Notes: generated from the sequence alone by a model not told the origin. Positions 19,903 to 29,567 are shown, counted from the stretch's first letter. The stretch: DNA of 64,000 nt from Cryobacterium lactosi (GCF_004403945.1 NZ_SOHM01000002.1:1-64000), one strand, 5' to 3'. Numbers and translations: made by a program.

Positions 19903-20744
19903 TGCGCATGATGCTGCGACCGCAGTGGATCGCGGCTCTGGTGCTGGCCCTGGCCATCGCCGCCGGGTTCGCTCTGCTCGGCCAGTGGCAGCTGGACCGT
20001 GCCATCTCCTCGGGCGAGGTCGTGGAGCGCAGCACCGAGATCGTGCAGCCGCTCAGCGACACCGTGTCACCGGATGGGCCGCCCCCGAAGGTCGCGGAAG
20101 GGCAGATGATCGAGACCACCGGTTCGTACGTGCCCGGTGACGAGCAGATCATCAGCGGCCGGCACAACGGCGGCGAGACCGGCTTCTGGGTGGTCAGCCA
20201 CTTCGTCACCGACGAGGGCTTCAGCATCCCGGTCGCCCGCGGCTGGACCGCCGACGCCGACGAGGCCGAGGCGATCCGCGAACGGCTCGCCACCCAGATG
20301 TCGATCCTGTCGCTGCAGCCGCTGACCGGCCGGTTCCTCTCCTCCGAGGCGCCCGTGCTGCCCGAGGACGGCGCCGACCCGCACACCATGACCACCGTGT
20401 CGACCGCGGCGCTGATCAACCTCTGGGCGAACTGGTCCGACCAGCCGGTGTACCAGGGGTACATCGTCGACAGCGTCGCGCCCGAGGGCCTCGCCGTCAT
20501 CGACTCTCCGGAGCCGGAGGTGGAGGTGCCGCTGAACTGGCTGAACATCTTCTACGCCCTCGAGTGGGCTGTCTTCGCCGGCTTCGCGGTGTTCCTCTGG
20601 TACCGCCTGGTGCGGGATGCCTGGGAGCGCGAAGTGGAAGAGGCCGAGATCGCCGCCGCGGCCGCTGCCGAGACGTCTGCGGGTTCGCCGGATGAGACCT
20701 CCGGCCCCGCGGGCGCCGACCGGTCGCACGCGAACGCCCCGTAG
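19899..20744 (+). CDS. SURF1 family cytochrome oxidase assembly protein
   Basis: A 281-residue protein with one hydrophobic segment at each end (about 10-27 and 215-235), the SURF1 plan. The motif LGQWQLDRA after the first segment and TGFWVVSHF plus VARGWTAD in the exported domain are family hallmarks. SURF1 helps haem insertion in cytochrome c oxidase subunit I. It is coupled by ATGA overlap to the antiporter gene. The C-terminal cytoplasmic tail is Ala/Glu rich. ATG 19902 is an equally good start. Confidence 0.9.
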   Translation: MMRMMLRPQWIAALVLALAIAAGFALLGQWQLDRAISSGEVVERSTEIVQPLSDTVSPDGPPPKVAEGQMIETTGSYVPGDEQIISGRHNGGETGFWVVSHFVTDEGFSIPVARGWTADADEAEAIRERLATQMSILSLQPLTGRFLSSEAPVLPEDGADPHTMTTVSTAALINLWANWSDQPVYQGYIVDSVAPEGLAVIDSPEPEVEVPLNWLNIFYALEWAVFAGFAVFLWYRLVRDAWEREVEEAEIAAAAAAETSAGSPDETSGPAGADRSHANAP

Positions 20745-20747
20745 AAT
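20742..20747 (+). promoter_or_regulatory. -10 element of leaderless DUF3817-guaA transcript
   Basis: TAGAAT overlapping the SURF1 stop codon, six bases before ATG 20754. Confidence 0.6.
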
Positions 20748-20753
20748 TAGCCC

Positions 20754-21191
20754 ATGCCACTTGAACCCAAGCCCGCCGACCTGCCCAGAATCCCCGGTGC
20801 GCTTCGGCTGTACCAGGTCTCGTCGATCATCACCGGTGTCCTGCTGCTGCTGCTGTGCGCCGAGGTGATTGCCAAGTACTTCTTCGGCACCGAGCTCGAG
20901 GGCGGTGGCCCGAACGGCCTCCTGGCCCTTGTCCCGGAGGGCACCGTCACCGCCGTCAACCTGAGCACCGGGTTGCTGATCGTGCACGGCTGGTTCTACG
21001 TTCTGTATCTGTTCGCCGACTTCCGCCTCTGGAGCATCATGCGCTGGCCCTTCCTGACCTTCCTGGTGATCGCCCTCGGCGGCATCATCCCGTTCCTGTC
21101 CTTCTTCCTCGAGGTGAAGGTCGGCCAGCGGGTCAAGGCGTACCTCGCCGCACACCCCGTCGCCTCGGTGGAAAGCGGGGTCAGCGCATGA
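20754..21191 (+). CDS. DUF3817 family membrane protein
   Basis: A 145-residue protein with three hydrophobic segments (residues ~16-38, ~68-90, ~97-120). The pattern [18 protein letters not shown] and [19 protein letters not shown] fits DUF3817, a family often found immediately before guaA in actinobacteria. The role is unknown. It overlaps guaA by the ATGA junction, so the two are translated together. The ATG sits at the predicted transcription start. Confidence 0.88.
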   Translation: MPLEPKPADLPRIPGALRLYQVSSIITGVLLLLLCAEVIAKYFFGTELEGGGPNGLLALVPEGTVTAVNLSTGLLIVHGWFYVLYLFADFRLWSIMRWPFLTFLVIALGGIIPFLSFFLEVKVGQRVKAYLAAHPVASVESGVSA

Positions 21192-22861
21192 GCGCGGTGA
21201 ACCCGATGGACATCGTGGGCGCCGACGGCGCCGAAGGCGCTGAGGGCCTGGAGAACCTGATCAGCGACGAGACCGCCGTGCCCGCCGCCTCCGGCATCAG
21301 CCGCCCGGTGCTCGTGGTCGACTTCGGCGCGCAGTACGCGCAGCTGATCGCCCGGCGCGTGCGCGAGGCATCCGTGTACTCGGAGATCGTGGCGCACTCG
21401 ATCACCGCCGCCGAGGTGGCCGCGAAGAACCCGATCGGCATCGTGCTCTCCGGCGGGCCCTCCAGCGTCTACGCCGAGGGTGCCCCCACCTTCGACCCGG
21501 CCATCTTCGATCTCGGCATCCCGGTGCTGGGCATCTGCTACGGCTTCCAGGTGATGGCCACCGCCCTCGGCGGCGAGGTCTCGCACACCGGCCAGCGCGA
21601 GTACGGCTCCACCCCGGTGGTCGTCTCCGACAGCGTCAACGCGCTGCTCGCCGACCAGCCGGCCGAGCAGACCGTGTGGATGAGCCACGGCGACTCGGTG
21701 TCCAAGGCCCCGGACGGTTTCACGGTGTTGGCCTCCACGGTCTCCACGCCGGTCGCCGCGTTCGCCAACGACGAGCGCCGCCTGTACGGCGTGCAGTGGC
21801 ACCCCGAGGTCAAGCACTCCGCACACGGCCAGCACGTGCTGGAGAACTTCCTGCACCGCGCCGCCGGCATCCCCGCCGACTGGAACAGCGGCAACGTCAT
21901 CACCGAGCAGGTCGCGCTGATCCGCGCCCAGGTCGGCACCGGCAAGGTCATCTGCGGACTGTCCGGCGGGGTCGACTCCGCCGTCGCGGCCGCCCTGGTG
22001 CACAAGGCCATCGGCGACCAGCTGGTCTGCGTGTTCGTCGACCACGGTCTGCTGCGTGAGGACGAGCGCCGCCAGGTTGAAGAGGACTACGTCAAGGCCA
22101 CCGGCATCCGCCTGGTCACGGTGGATGTGCGCGAGCAGTTCATCAACGCCCTCGCCGGGGTCAGCGACCCTGAGACCAAGCGCAAGATCATCGGCCGCGA
22201 GTTCATCCGCACCTTCGAGCAGGCCCAGGCCGAGCTCATCAAGGAGTCCGCCGAGATCGACGGCGACCCGATCCGCTTCCTCGTGCAGGGCACCCTGTAC
22301 CCCGACGTGGTCGAGTCCGGCGGCGGCAGTGGCACCGCCAACATCAAGAGCCACCACAACGTGGGCGGCTTGCCCGAGGACCTGCAGTTCGAGCTCGTCG
22401 AGCCGCTGCGCGCCCTGTTCAAGGACGAGGTGCGCGCGATCGGCGCCGAGCTGGGACTGCCCGCCGAGATCGTGCAGCGCCAGCCGTTCCCCGGACCCGG
22501 CCTGGGCATCCGCATCGTCGGCGAGGTCACCCAGGCGCGCCTGGACCTGCTGCGTCAGGCGGATGCGATCGTGCGCGCCGAGCTGACCGCCGCGGGCCTG
22601 GACCGGGAGATCTGGCAGTGCCCCGTGGTGCTGCTCGCCGACGTGCGCTCGGTAGGCGTGCAGGGCGACGGCCGCACCTACGGGCACCCGATCGTGCTGC
22701 GTCCGGTCTCCTCCGAGGATGCCATGACCGCGGACTGGACCCGCCTGCCGTACGACCTGCTCGCGAAGATCTCCAACCGGATCACCAATGAGGTGGACGG
22801 GGTCAACCGCGTGGTGCTCGACGTCACGTCGAAGCCGCCGGGAACCATCGAATGGGAGTAG
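21188..22861 (+). CDS. guaA: GMP synthase (glutamine-hydrolysing)
   Basis: A 557-residue protein. A 38-residue acidic N-terminal extension precedes the class I glutamine amidotransferase domain ([18 protein letters not shown]; nucleophile Cys in [10 protein letters not shown]; His-Glu in WHPEVKHS). The ATP pyrophosphatase domain follows with the P-loop LSGGVDSAV, and the C-terminal dimerisation domain ends in the family signature KPPGTIEWE. It converts XMP, ATP and glutamine to GMP. The extension is unusual compared with ~525-residue relatives; no better internal start is visible. It starts by ATGA overlap with DUF3817. Confidence 0.97.
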   Translation: MSAVNPMDIVGADGAEGAEGLENLISDETAVPAASGISRPVLVVDFGAQYAQLIARRVREASVYSEIVAHSITAAEVAAKNPIGIVLSGGPSSVYAEGAPTFDPAIFDLGIPVLGICYGFQVMATALGGEVSHTGQREYGSTPVVVSDSVNALLADQPAEQTVWMSHGDSVSKAPDGFTVLASTVSTPVAAFANDERRLYGVQWHPEVKHSAHGQHVLENFLHRAAGIPADWNSGNVITEQVALIRAQVGTGKVICGLSGGVDSAVAAALVHKAIGDQLVCVFVDHGLLREDERRQVEEDYVKATGIRLVTVDVREQFINALAGVSDPETKRKIIGREFIRTFEQAQAELIKESAEIDGDPIRFLVQGTLYPDVVESGGGSGTANIKSHHNVGGLPEDLQFELVEPLRALFKDEVRAIGAELGLPAEIVQRQPFPGPGLGIRIVGEVTQARLDLLRQADAIVRAELTAAGLDREIWQCPVVLLADVRSVGVQGDGRTYGHPIVLRPVSSEDAMTADWTRLPYDLLAKISNRITNEVDGVNRVVLDVTSKPPGTIEWE

Positions 22862-22887
22862 GCGTCACGCCGCTCCGCTAGCCGTTC

Positions 22888-22922
22888 CGGAAGCACCCTC
22901 GCCCTGAGCGAGGGTGCTTCCG
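22888..22922 (+). terminator. guaA terminator
   Basis: Perfect 15-bp stem (22888-22902 with 22908-22922), CCTGA loop. Confidence 0.85.
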
Positions 22923-22991
22923 TCGTTAACCCCGGCGCCCGAGGGCGGGCTGGAGAGGGCGCGGGCAGGCGGCGCGGGCGAGGGCTCGTAC

Positions 22992-23049
22992 GCGGGGTAG
23001 GCGCCGTTCTGCGGGTGGCGCGCCACCTGCGAAGCGGCGCCTACCCCGC
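22992..23049. repeat. Long intergenic palindrome
   Basis: 58 bases: 14-bp perfect outer stem GCGGGGTAGGCGCC / GGCGCCTACCCCGC, then a self-complementary centre GCGGGTGGCGCGCCACCTGC with one mismatch. No T run, so a repeat-like element is more likely than a simple terminator. No second copy seen in the window. Confidence 0.75.
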
Positions 23050-23059
23050 ACAACGCACA

Positions 23060-23088
23060 AAGGGCCGGCCCGTGGTGGGCCGGCCCTT
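23060..23088. terminator. Terminator between guaA and the BI-1 gene
   Basis: Stem AAGGGCCGGCCC / GGGCCGGCCCTT with GTGGT loop, usable from either strand; 35 bases beyond the BI-1 gene stop. Confidence 0.7.
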
Positions 23089-23123
23089 GCGGGTGGTGCG
23101 GATGCTGCGGGAGCGGGGGAGCG

Positions 23124-23939
23124 CTACTCGCGGGCGATCATGAAGATGCGCAGCAGCTCGATGTAGAGCCACACGACGGTGACCATGATGCCGAAGGCGC
23201 CGCTCCATCCGTACTTGCGGGGTGCGCGGTTGTTGACGCCGCGCTGGATGAAGTCGAAGTCGAGAACGAGCGAGTACGCCGCCATCAGCACGGCCAGCAC
23301 GCCGATGACCAGGCCCAGCTTGATCTCGAAGCCGGCGATCTCGATGCTGCCGCTGCGCATGCCGAACGCGCCGTCGCCGGCACCGAAGATCATCATGCCG
23401 AAGTTGACCAGGGAGAAGACCGCGTAGCCGACCATTGCGATGAGGAAGACCTTGGTGGCCTTCTTCGACGCGCGGATCTTGCCGCTGGAGAACAGTGCCA
23501 GGGTCACACCGACGACGACGAGGGTCGCGAGGACGGCCTGCACTACGACGCCTTCAGAGATCGACTCGAAAACGCGGGAGATGCCACCGACGAACAGTCC
23601 CTCAAGCGCGGCGTAGGCCAGGATCAGGGGCGGCGACGGCTCCTTCTTGAAGGCGTTGACCAGGCCGAGCACGAGCCCGCCGATCGCGCCGAGAATGACC
23701 AGGAACGGCATCACCGGGGTGAGCACCCATGCGGTGGCCGCGGCGGCGAGCAGAATCGCGAAGGCCAGAACGGTCTTGCCGATCGTGTCTTCGTAGGTCA
23801 TCCGGTCGGTCTCTTGCGAACCGGCGGAGGGCGAGTTGTACAGCGCCTGCAGGTCGTTGTCGGAGAGCACCTTGGACGTGGCAACGGCGCCGGGAGCGCC
23901 GAACGCGGCGTTTCTAAATGCGGGGTTGGAGGTAGCCAT
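23124..23939 (-). CDS. Bax inhibitor-1/YccA family membrane protein
   Basis: A 271-residue membrane protein. A ~50-residue hydrophilic head (MATSNPAFRNAAFG) is followed by seven hydrophobic segments, the actinobacterial BI-1-like (YccA/DUF4203-type) plan, ending with DFDFIQRGVNNRAPRKYGWS and a short final helix. BI-1 proteins are thought to act as pH-dependent ion leak channels or stress modulators; the role here is unknown. The ATG at 23939 has AGGAAA five bases upstream, better than an ATG at 23987. Confidence 0.9.
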   Translation of the reverse strand: MATSNPAFRNAAFGAPGAVATSKVLSDNDLQALYNSPSAGSQETDRMTYEDTIGKTVLAFAILLAAAATAWVLTPVMPFLVILGAIGGLVLGLVNAFKKEPSPPLILAYAALEGLFVGGISRVFESISEGVVVQAVLATLVVVGVTLALFSSGKIRASKKATKVFLIAMVGYAVFSLVNFGMMIFGAGDGAFGMRSGSIEIAGFEIKLGLVIGVLAVLMAAYSLVLDFDFIQRGVNNRAPRKYGWSGAFGIMVTVVWLYIELLRIFMIARE

Positions 23940-24043
23940 GGTTTCCTGCCTAACAATCAGCTGGGGTGAAGGGATGCGCGCCGTCACCGGCGCTCGAGTC
24001 TGTGTAGTAAATCTACTGGATGAACCCGTAGTTTGCTGAGAGT

Positions 24044-24643
24044 CTACTCAGCTGCGCCGGGGCTGTCGGCGGCGGATGCGGCGGGCCCGGTCGGCACCGC
24101 CGGACCCGGGGTGTAGACCGGTTCGGCCGCATCCCGCTGCGCCCGCCGGAGGCGCCGCGCGGTGACCCGGCGCCGCCGCCAGACATCCAGCGCCCAGGCC
24201 AACCACGCGCAGGCCACGCAGGCCGCGGAGCCGCTCACCAGGCCGACCCAGTTCTGGCCGTACTCGTTCAGGGCGCCCTTGAGCACAAAACTCAGCACGA
24301 TCACCGGGATCAGGGCCAGGTAGCTCAGCCCCGGCCGGTGCCGGGCGAACAGCCATCCGGCCAGGAGCACCGCGAATGCCCCCGCGAAGTCCGGGCCGGC
24401 GACGAGCACCAGGGCGGCCAGCAGGCAGGGCAGCAGCACCAGCAGCCGGCGCCACAGCGCGCCGGGCAGGATCAACCAGCCGAGCAGCTGCACGCAGGGC
24501 CCGACGAGCAGGAACCACAGACTGTAGGTGCTGATCAGGTTGGTCAGGGCCGCGCCGAGCACGATCGTGACCAGGCCCACCCCGTACCGCCATCGGGCGT
24601 CGCCCCAGCGCACGCGCGGGGCCGGTTCGATCCGAGTGGTCAT
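24044..24643 (-). CDS. Hypothetical six-helix membrane protein
   Basis: A 199-residue protein with about six hydrophobic segments between residues 18 and 155, then a basic stretch (VWRRRRVTARRLRRAQR) and an Ala/Pro-rich tail, so the C terminus is probably cytoplasmic. I do not recognise the family. It is divergent from the GDPD gene with 38 bases between the starts. A GAATCT element six bases before its ATG suggests a leaderless transcript here too, though the first base departs from TANNNT. Confidence 0.75.
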   Translation of the reverse strand: MTTRIEPAPRVRWGDARWRYGVGLVTIVLGAALTNLISTYSLWFLLVGPCVQLLGWLILPGALWRRLLVLLPCLLAALVLVAGPDFAGAFAVLLAGWLFARHRPGLSYLALIPVIVLSFVLKGALNEYGQNWVGLVSGSAACVACAWLAWALDVWRRRRVTARRLRRAQRDAAEPVYTPGPAVPTGPAASAADSPGAAE

Positions 24644-24669
24644 AAGCCAAGATTCGCACAGGCCGAGGC

Positions 24670-24675
24670 TAATCT
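24670..24675 (+). promoter_or_regulatory. -10 element of leaderless GDPD transcript
   Basis: TAATCT, six bases before ATG 24682. Confidence 0.6.
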
Positions 24676-24681
24676 TGAGTC

Positions 24682-25719
24682 ATGCCACCCCTCGTGATCG
24701 GACACCGCGGAGCCAGCGGTTACCGGCCAGAACACACCGAAGCCGCTTACAAGCTCGCCTTCGCCCTGGGCGCCGACGCCGTCGAGCCCGACATCGTCGC
24801 CACCAAGGACGGGATTCTGGTCGTGCGGCACGAGAACGAGATCTCCGGCACGACGGATGTGGCCGCCCACCCCGAATTCGCCGGCCGACGAACCGAGAAG
24901 GTCATCGACGGCGTCGCCCTGACCGGCTGGTTCACCGAGGACTTCACCTGGGCGGAGCTGCGCACCCTGCGCGCCCGGGAACGGTTGCCGGCCCTGCGCG
25001 GCCTGAGCGCCAGCTTCGACGGGCTTTTCCCGATCCTGCGGCTGCGTGACGTGTTCCGCCTCGTCGACCGGGCGGAGGCGCCGCTGGACCGCGAACTCGG
25101 CCTCGTGGCCGAGATCAAGCACGCCAGCTACTTCGAGTCCATCGGGCTGCCCCTGGACGAACTGTTCGCCGCCGAGGTCAACGAGGCCGGCTGGAACACC
25201 GGCGAGGGCCGGCTGACCATCGAGAGCTTCGAGCGCACCGTGCTGGCCCAGGTGCAGGCACGCGGCATCTTCGGCCGCCGGGTGTTCCTGCTGGAAGCCA
25301 CCGGCGCCCCCGCCGACCTCGTCGCCAGGTTCGGCGACCGGGCCACCCAATATTCGGATTACCTCACCGACCTGGCCCTCTACCAGCTCGGCCACCAGGT
25401 CGACGGCATCAGCGTGCCCAAATCCCTGATCCTCAACACGGATGCGGACGGCGTCGTCGACGGCGCCTCCAACCTCGTCGACTCCGCCCATGCCGCCGGC
25501 CTGCAGATCTACACCTGGACTCTGCGCCCGGAGAACCGGTTCCTGGCCCCCAGCTTCCGGGTCGGCACCCGCAAGGCCGACTTCGGCAACTGGCAGGCCG
25601 AGTTCCGCACGATCATGGACACCGGCATCGACGGGGTCTTCGCCGACCAACCCGACCTGGCGGTCTTCGTGCGCGACGGGTTGCCCGCCGGGTTGCCGCA
25701 TCCGCTCTCGCACGTCTGA
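24682..25719 (+). CDS. Glycerophosphodiester phosphodiesterase
   Basis: A 345-residue (beta/alpha)8 GDPD protein without a signal peptide, so cytoplasmic. The metal/catalytic motifs are present: GHRGASGYRPEHTEAAY at residues 5-21, EPDIVATKDGILVVRHE (metal ligands and second catalytic His) around 34-50, and E in LVAEIKH near 142. The C-terminal YTWTLRPENRF and GIDGVFADQPD are typical. It hydrolyses glycerophosphodiesters to glycerol-3-phosphate plus an alcohol; the product could feed GlpD, which is encoded 10 kb away. Start fixed by the -10 element. Confidence 0.93.
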   Translation: MPPLVIGHRGASGYRPEHTEAAYKLAFALGADAVEPDIVATKDGILVVRHENEISGTTDVAAHPEFAGRRTEKVIDGVALTGWFTEDFTWAELRTLRARERLPALRGLSASFDGLFPILRLRDVFRLVDRAEAPLDRELGLVAEIKHASYFESIGLPLDELFAAEVNEAGWNTGEGRLTIESFERTVLAQVQARGIFGRRVFLLEATGAPADLVARFGDRATQYSDYLTDLALYQLGHQVDGISVPKSLILNTDADGVVDGASNLVDSAHAAGLQIYTWTLRPENRFLAPSFRVGTRKADFGNWQAEFRTIMDTGIDGVFADQPDLAVFVRDGLPAGLPHPLSHV

Positions 25720-25758
25720 GACCTCGCCTCACGCCGGGCGGATGTCGGCGGCTGCGCC

Positions 25759-25764
25759 TAGAAT
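25759..25764 (+). promoter_or_regulatory. -10 element of pcrA
   Basis: TAGAAT; predicted +1 near 25771 gives a leader of only about three bases. Confidence 0.5.
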
Positions 25765-25773
25765 TGGCTCGCC

Positions 25774-28251
25774 ATGACTTTGTCTCCAGACCTGCCCAAC
25801 ACCCCCGCAACCAGGTCGTCGGCGACCCCGATCATCCTCGACGGACGAGCGGGACCCGGTGCCGGCCCCGGCGCAGGGTCAGAGCAGCAGAGTCCGCTCT
25901 TCGACGGGCTCAACCCGCAGCAGCTCGAGGCCGTCAAGTACCGCGGCCCCGCCCTGCTGATCGTGGCCGGCGCCGGCTCCGGCAAGACCAGCGTGCTCAC
26001 CCGCCGCGTCGCCGGCCTCATCGAGACCCGCGAGGCCTGGCCCAGCCAGATCCTCGCCATCACGTTCACCAACAAGGCCGCCGCCGAGATGCGCGACCGG
26101 GTGCGCGGCCTGCTCGGTCAGGCCTCCGACGGCATGTGGATCAGCACCTTCCACTCCTCCTGCGTGCGCATCCTGCGCCGCGAGGCCGAGAGCGCGGGCC
26201 TGTCGACGAACTTCAGCATCTACGACTCGGCCGACTCCAAGGTCACCATCAAGCGCATCATCAAGCAGCTCGACGCCGACACCCTCGGCTTCACACCCGG
26301 CAACGTGTCGTCCAAGATCTCCAAGCTCAAGAACGAGCTGGCGGATGTCGACTCCTACGCCCGCAACGCGAACATGAGCGACCCGCAGGAGGTCATGTTC
26401 GTCGAGATCTTCCGCCAGTACACCCGGCGCCTGCGCGAGGCCAGCGCCCTGGACTTCGACGACCTGATCGGCGAGACGGTGTTCCTGTTCCGCGCCTTCC
26501 CCAAGGTCGCCGCGCTGTACCGGCGCCGGTTCCGGCACATCCTGGTCGACGAATACCAGGACACCAACCACGCCCAGTACGCGCTGGTGCGCGAGCTGAC
26601 CCGCCCCGTCGAGGCCGAACTGGCCGACGACATGGAGGATCAGGGTCTGCACGTGAAGAACCTGCAGGACGCCTCCGGCCAGATCCCCGGCGCCTCACTG
26701 ACGGTGGTCGGCGACTCCGACCAGTCCATCTACGCGTTCCGCGGCGCCTCCAGCCGCAACATCACCGAGTTCGAACGGGACTTCCCCGGCACCAAGGTGA
26801 TCCTGCTCGAGCAGAACTACCGCTCCACCCAGAACATCCTCTCGGCCGCCAACGCCGTGATCGGCAACAACTTCGACCGCCGCGAGAAGCGGCTCTGGAG
26901 CGCCGGCGGCGACGGCGAGAAGATCGTGGGCTACACCGCCTACAACGGTCACGACGAGGCCCAGTTCGTGGCCGACGAGATCGAGGTGCTGCACTCCGCG
27001 GGCATGGCTTACCGCGACATGGCGGTGTTCTACCGCACCAACGCGCAGACCCGAGCGCTCGAAGAGATCCTGGTGCGCGCCGCGGTGCCGTACCGGGTGG
27101 TCGGCGGCACGAAATTCTACGAACGCGCCGAGATCAAGGATGCGCTGGCGTACCTGATCGCGGTCGCCAACCCGGTGGACGAACTCGCGCTCCGCCGCAT
27201 CCTGAACACCCCCAAGCGCGGCATCGGGCCCGCCACCGAAACCCAGCTGGCCAGCTTCGCCGAAACCAACGGCATCTCCTTCCGGCAGGCCATGCGCGAC
27301 TCCGGCGGCCTGGGCCTCGGGCCCAAGGTGACCGGCGCCATCCTGCAGCTGGCCACCCTGCTCGACTCGGCGGCGCTCATGATGGACCCGGAGAACCCGG
27401 CCGGCGCCGCCAACGTCAGCGATCTGCTCACCTTCCTGCTCGACGGCAGCGGGCTGCTCGCCGTGCTGCGGGCCAGCCGTGACGCGCAAGACGAGGTGCG
27501 GGCGGAGAACATCGAGGAGCTCGTCGCGCAGACGAAGGACTTCAACCGGGAGAACCCCGATGCCGGCCTGGTCGACTTCCTCACCCAGGTGTCGCTGGTG
27601 GCCGCCGCCGACGACCTCGACGATGCCTCCGGCACCGTGTCGCTGATGACGCTGCACACCGCCAAGGGACTCGAGTACGAGGCCGTGTTCCTCACCGGGG
27701 TGGAGGAGGGGCTGCTGCCGCACCAGATGTCGGCCGGCGAACCCGGTGGGCCCGCCGAGGAACGGCGCCTGTTCTACGTGGGCATCACCCGGGCCAGGCA
27801 GCGGCTGTACCTGTCGCTGGCGATGACCCGCGCCCAGTTCGGCGAGGTGAATGTGGCCATGCCCAGCCGCTACCTGCAGGAGATCCCGGCGACGCTGATC
27901 GACTGGAAGCAGTCACCCGGCATGGCCAATTCCCGCGGTGGCACCCAGCCGCGGGCGCTGAACGCCCGGCGGGACGGCGGCGGCTTCGGCTCCCGCAGCG
28001 GAACGCCCGGGCAGCTGCCGCCGGCGCCCAAGCCCAAGACCGAGTGGGCCAATCGGGTCACCGCGCAGGTGCGCGACAACGGTGACCTCACCCTCAACGC
28101 GGGCGACCGCATCCGCCACGTGGACTTCGGCGACGGCAAGGTCAACCAGGTCACCGGCGAGGGCACCAAACGCATCGCCCACGTGCAATTCGACACCAGC
28201 GGGGCGAAGAAGCTGCTGATCAAGATCGCGCCCATCGAGAAAATCGAGTGA
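25774..28251 (+). CDS. pcrA: ATP-dependent DNA helicase UvrD/PcrA
   Basis: An 825-residue superfamily 1A helicase. Motifs in order: Walker A AGAGSGKT (65-72), Ia ITFTNKAAAEMRDRV, Walker B VDEYQDTN, III VVGDSDQSIYAFRGA, IV EQNYRST, V MTLHTAKGLEYE, VI YVGITRARQRLY. The C-terminal ~70 residues form a small beta domain (GDRIRHVDFGDGKVNQV), matching the UvrD/PcrA C-terminal Tudor-like element that contacts RNA polymerase in Bacillus PcrA. It acts in nucleotide excision repair, replication restart and clearing of stalled polymerase. Its stop overlaps the GTG of the next gene. Confidence 0.96.
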   Translation: MTLSPDLPNTPATRSSATPIILDGRAGPGAGPGAGSEQQSPLFDGLNPQQLEAVKYRGPALLIVAGAGSGKTSVLTRRVAGLIETREAWPSQILAITFTNKAAAEMRDRVRGLLGQASDGMWISTFHSSCVRILRREAESAGLSTNFSIYDSADSKVTIKRIIKQLDADTLGFTPGNVSSKISKLKNELADVDSYARNANMSDPQEVMFVEIFRQYTRRLREASALDFDDLIGETVFLFRAFPKVAALYRRRFRHILVDEYQDTNHAQYALVRELTRPVEAELADDMEDQGLHVKNLQDASGQIPGASLTVVGDSDQSIYAFRGASSRNITEFERDFPGTKVILLEQNYRSTQNILSAANAVIGNNFDRREKRLWSAGGDGEKIVGYTAYNGHDEAQFVADEIEVLHSAGMAYRDMAVFYRTNAQTRALEEILVRAAVPYRVVGGTKFYERAEIKDALAYLIAVANPVDELALRRILNTPKRGIGPATETQLASFAETNGISFRQAMRDSGGLGLGPKVTGAILQLATLLDSAALMMDPENPAGAANVSDLLTFLLDGSGLLAVLRASRDAQDEVRAENIEELVAQTKDFNRENPDAGLVDFLTQVSLVAAADDLDDASGTVSLMTLHTAKGLEYEAVFLTGVEEGLLPHQMSAGEPGGPAEERRLFYVGITRARQRLYLSLAMTRAQFGEVNVAMPSRYLQEIPATLIDWKQSPGMANSRGGTQPRALNARRDGGGFGSRSGTPGQLPPAPKPKTEWANRVTAQVRDNGDLTLNAGDRIRHVDFGDGKVNQVTGEGTKRIAHVQFDTSGAKKLLIKIAPIEKIE

Positions 28252-29354
28252 GCACGCCCCACCACGACGATGCGGCGGATGCGCCCGCCCGGCCGGAAAC
28301 GCTGAGGCAGTGGGCGCGTTCGCTGCGCGCCCTCGACCTGGAGGTCGCCAGCCGGGCGACGCTCGCGATGGTGATCCCGCTGACGGTGCTGGTCGTCGCC
28401 GGGCGGGTGGACTGGGCCGTCTACGCCACCTTCGGCGGCATGACGGCGCTGTTCGGCCGCAGCGAACCGTATCGGCTGCGCGCCCGCTCGGTGAGCATCG
28501 CGATGCTCGGGATGCTGGGCAGCATCGGATTCGGGCTCGTCATGGCCGCCCTCGGCGCGCCGCTGGCGGCGCTCACGCTCGGACTGATGCTGGTCATCGT
28601 GCTCGGTGTGCTGCTGATCAGCACCGCCGGACTGTTCCCCGGCACGCCACTGTTCTTCGTTTTCGCCTACACGGTGTGCGCCCAGGTACCCACCGACTTC
28701 GACCAGGTGCTGCCCCGGCTGCTGGTGGGGGTCGCCGGCGCCGCCTTCGCCTGGCTCGTCACGATGTCGGGATGGCTGCTGCGGCGCGCCGCTCCCGATC
28801 GCGGTGGCAGCCTCTTCAAACCATTGCCACGGCAGCCCACGGTGAACCTGGCCGCGTACCGCGACAAGCTGGTTTGGCTCTCGATCGGGCAGATGCTGGT
28901 GGGCGTTCTCGTCGCCGGCGGCCTGGCCGTGCTCGTGGGCATCGGGCATCCGTACTGGGCCGTCGTGAGCGTCGTGGCGGTGCTGCCGCCGCCCGGCGCC
29001 AGGCACTCCACCTCCCGCGCCTTCCACCGCATCTTCGGCACCGTCGCCGGAGTGCTGGTGACCGCCCTGATCCTGCTGCCCGGGCCGCCGGTCTGGGTGC
29101 TGATCCTCACGATCGCGATCGGCCAGTTCGGCGCCGAGATTTTGATCGGCCGGCACTACGGCGCCGCGCTGCTGTTCATCACCCCGCTGGCGCTGACGGT
29201 GTCGCACCTCGGAAACCCGGCGCCGGTGTCCGGCCTGCTGGTCGACCGGGTCGTGGAGACGGCGCTCGGCGGTGCGGTCGCCCTGGTGATCGTGGTGGCC
29301 ACCCGCGCCGCTCTGGCCCGTGCGGCGGCTCGGCGCGGCGGCCTGCCGAGCTGA
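28248..29354 (+). CDS. FUSC family membrane protein
   Basis: A 368-residue protein with two blocks of hydrophobic segments (about residues 40-190 and 218-355) separated by a hydrophilic linker, the duplicated plan of FUSC/aromatic acid exporter-like proteins. The second block contains GHPYWAVVSVVAVLPPPGARHSTSRAFHRIFGT, shortened here to the key element HSTSRAFHRIFGT, which is the FUSC core motif. Exported substrate unknown. It starts at GTG 28248, overlapping the pcrA stop. Confidence 0.85.
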   Translation: MSTPHHDDAADAPARPETLRQWARSLRALDLEVASRATLAMVIPLTVLVVAGRVDWAVYATFGGMTALFGRSEPYRLRARSVSIAMLGMLGSIGFGLVMAALGAPLAALTLGLMLVIVLGVLLISTAGLFPGTPLFFVFAYTVCAQVPTDFDQVLPRLLVGVAGAAFAWLVTMSGWLLRRAAPDRGGSLFKPLPRQPTVNLAAYRDKLVWLSIGQMLVGVLVAGGLAVLVGIGHPYWAVVSVVAVLPPPGARHSTSRAFHRIFGTVAGVLVTALILLPGPPVWVLILTIAIGQFGAEILIGRHYGAALLFITPLALTVSHLGNPAPVSGLLVDRVVETALGGAVALVIVVATRAALARAAARRGGLPS

Positions 29355-29370
29355 TCCGGCCCGGCGACTT

Positions 29371-29426
29371 GCGCCGCTGCGGACGAGGTGCCCTGGTGCG
29401 CGCGGGCAATTCGTCCGCTTGAGGGC
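29371..29426. repeat. Intergenic palindrome, family B copy 2
   Basis: A 56-base element aligning without gaps to 5503-5558. The GGACGAG-TGC / GCAA-TCGTCC inner stem is retained; the outer stem is decayed. Confidence 0.65.
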
Positions 29427-29567
29427 AACTCGCCGGTTGCGCCTTGTCGCCGCGCCGCGACGCAGGTACGTTGTCTCGCATTGGGGCACCCGTGCCGTGT
29501 GCCGGGACTCACGCCACCGCGTCATCTCGCCCCAACAATCTCGCCGGAGCAAAGCAGAGGAGGCTCG

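Noticed and set aside
20855..21187. Extended N terminus of GMP synthase within DUF3817
   Set aside because: Out-of-frame reading of the DUF3817 gene; ATGA junction at 21188 fits operon translation.
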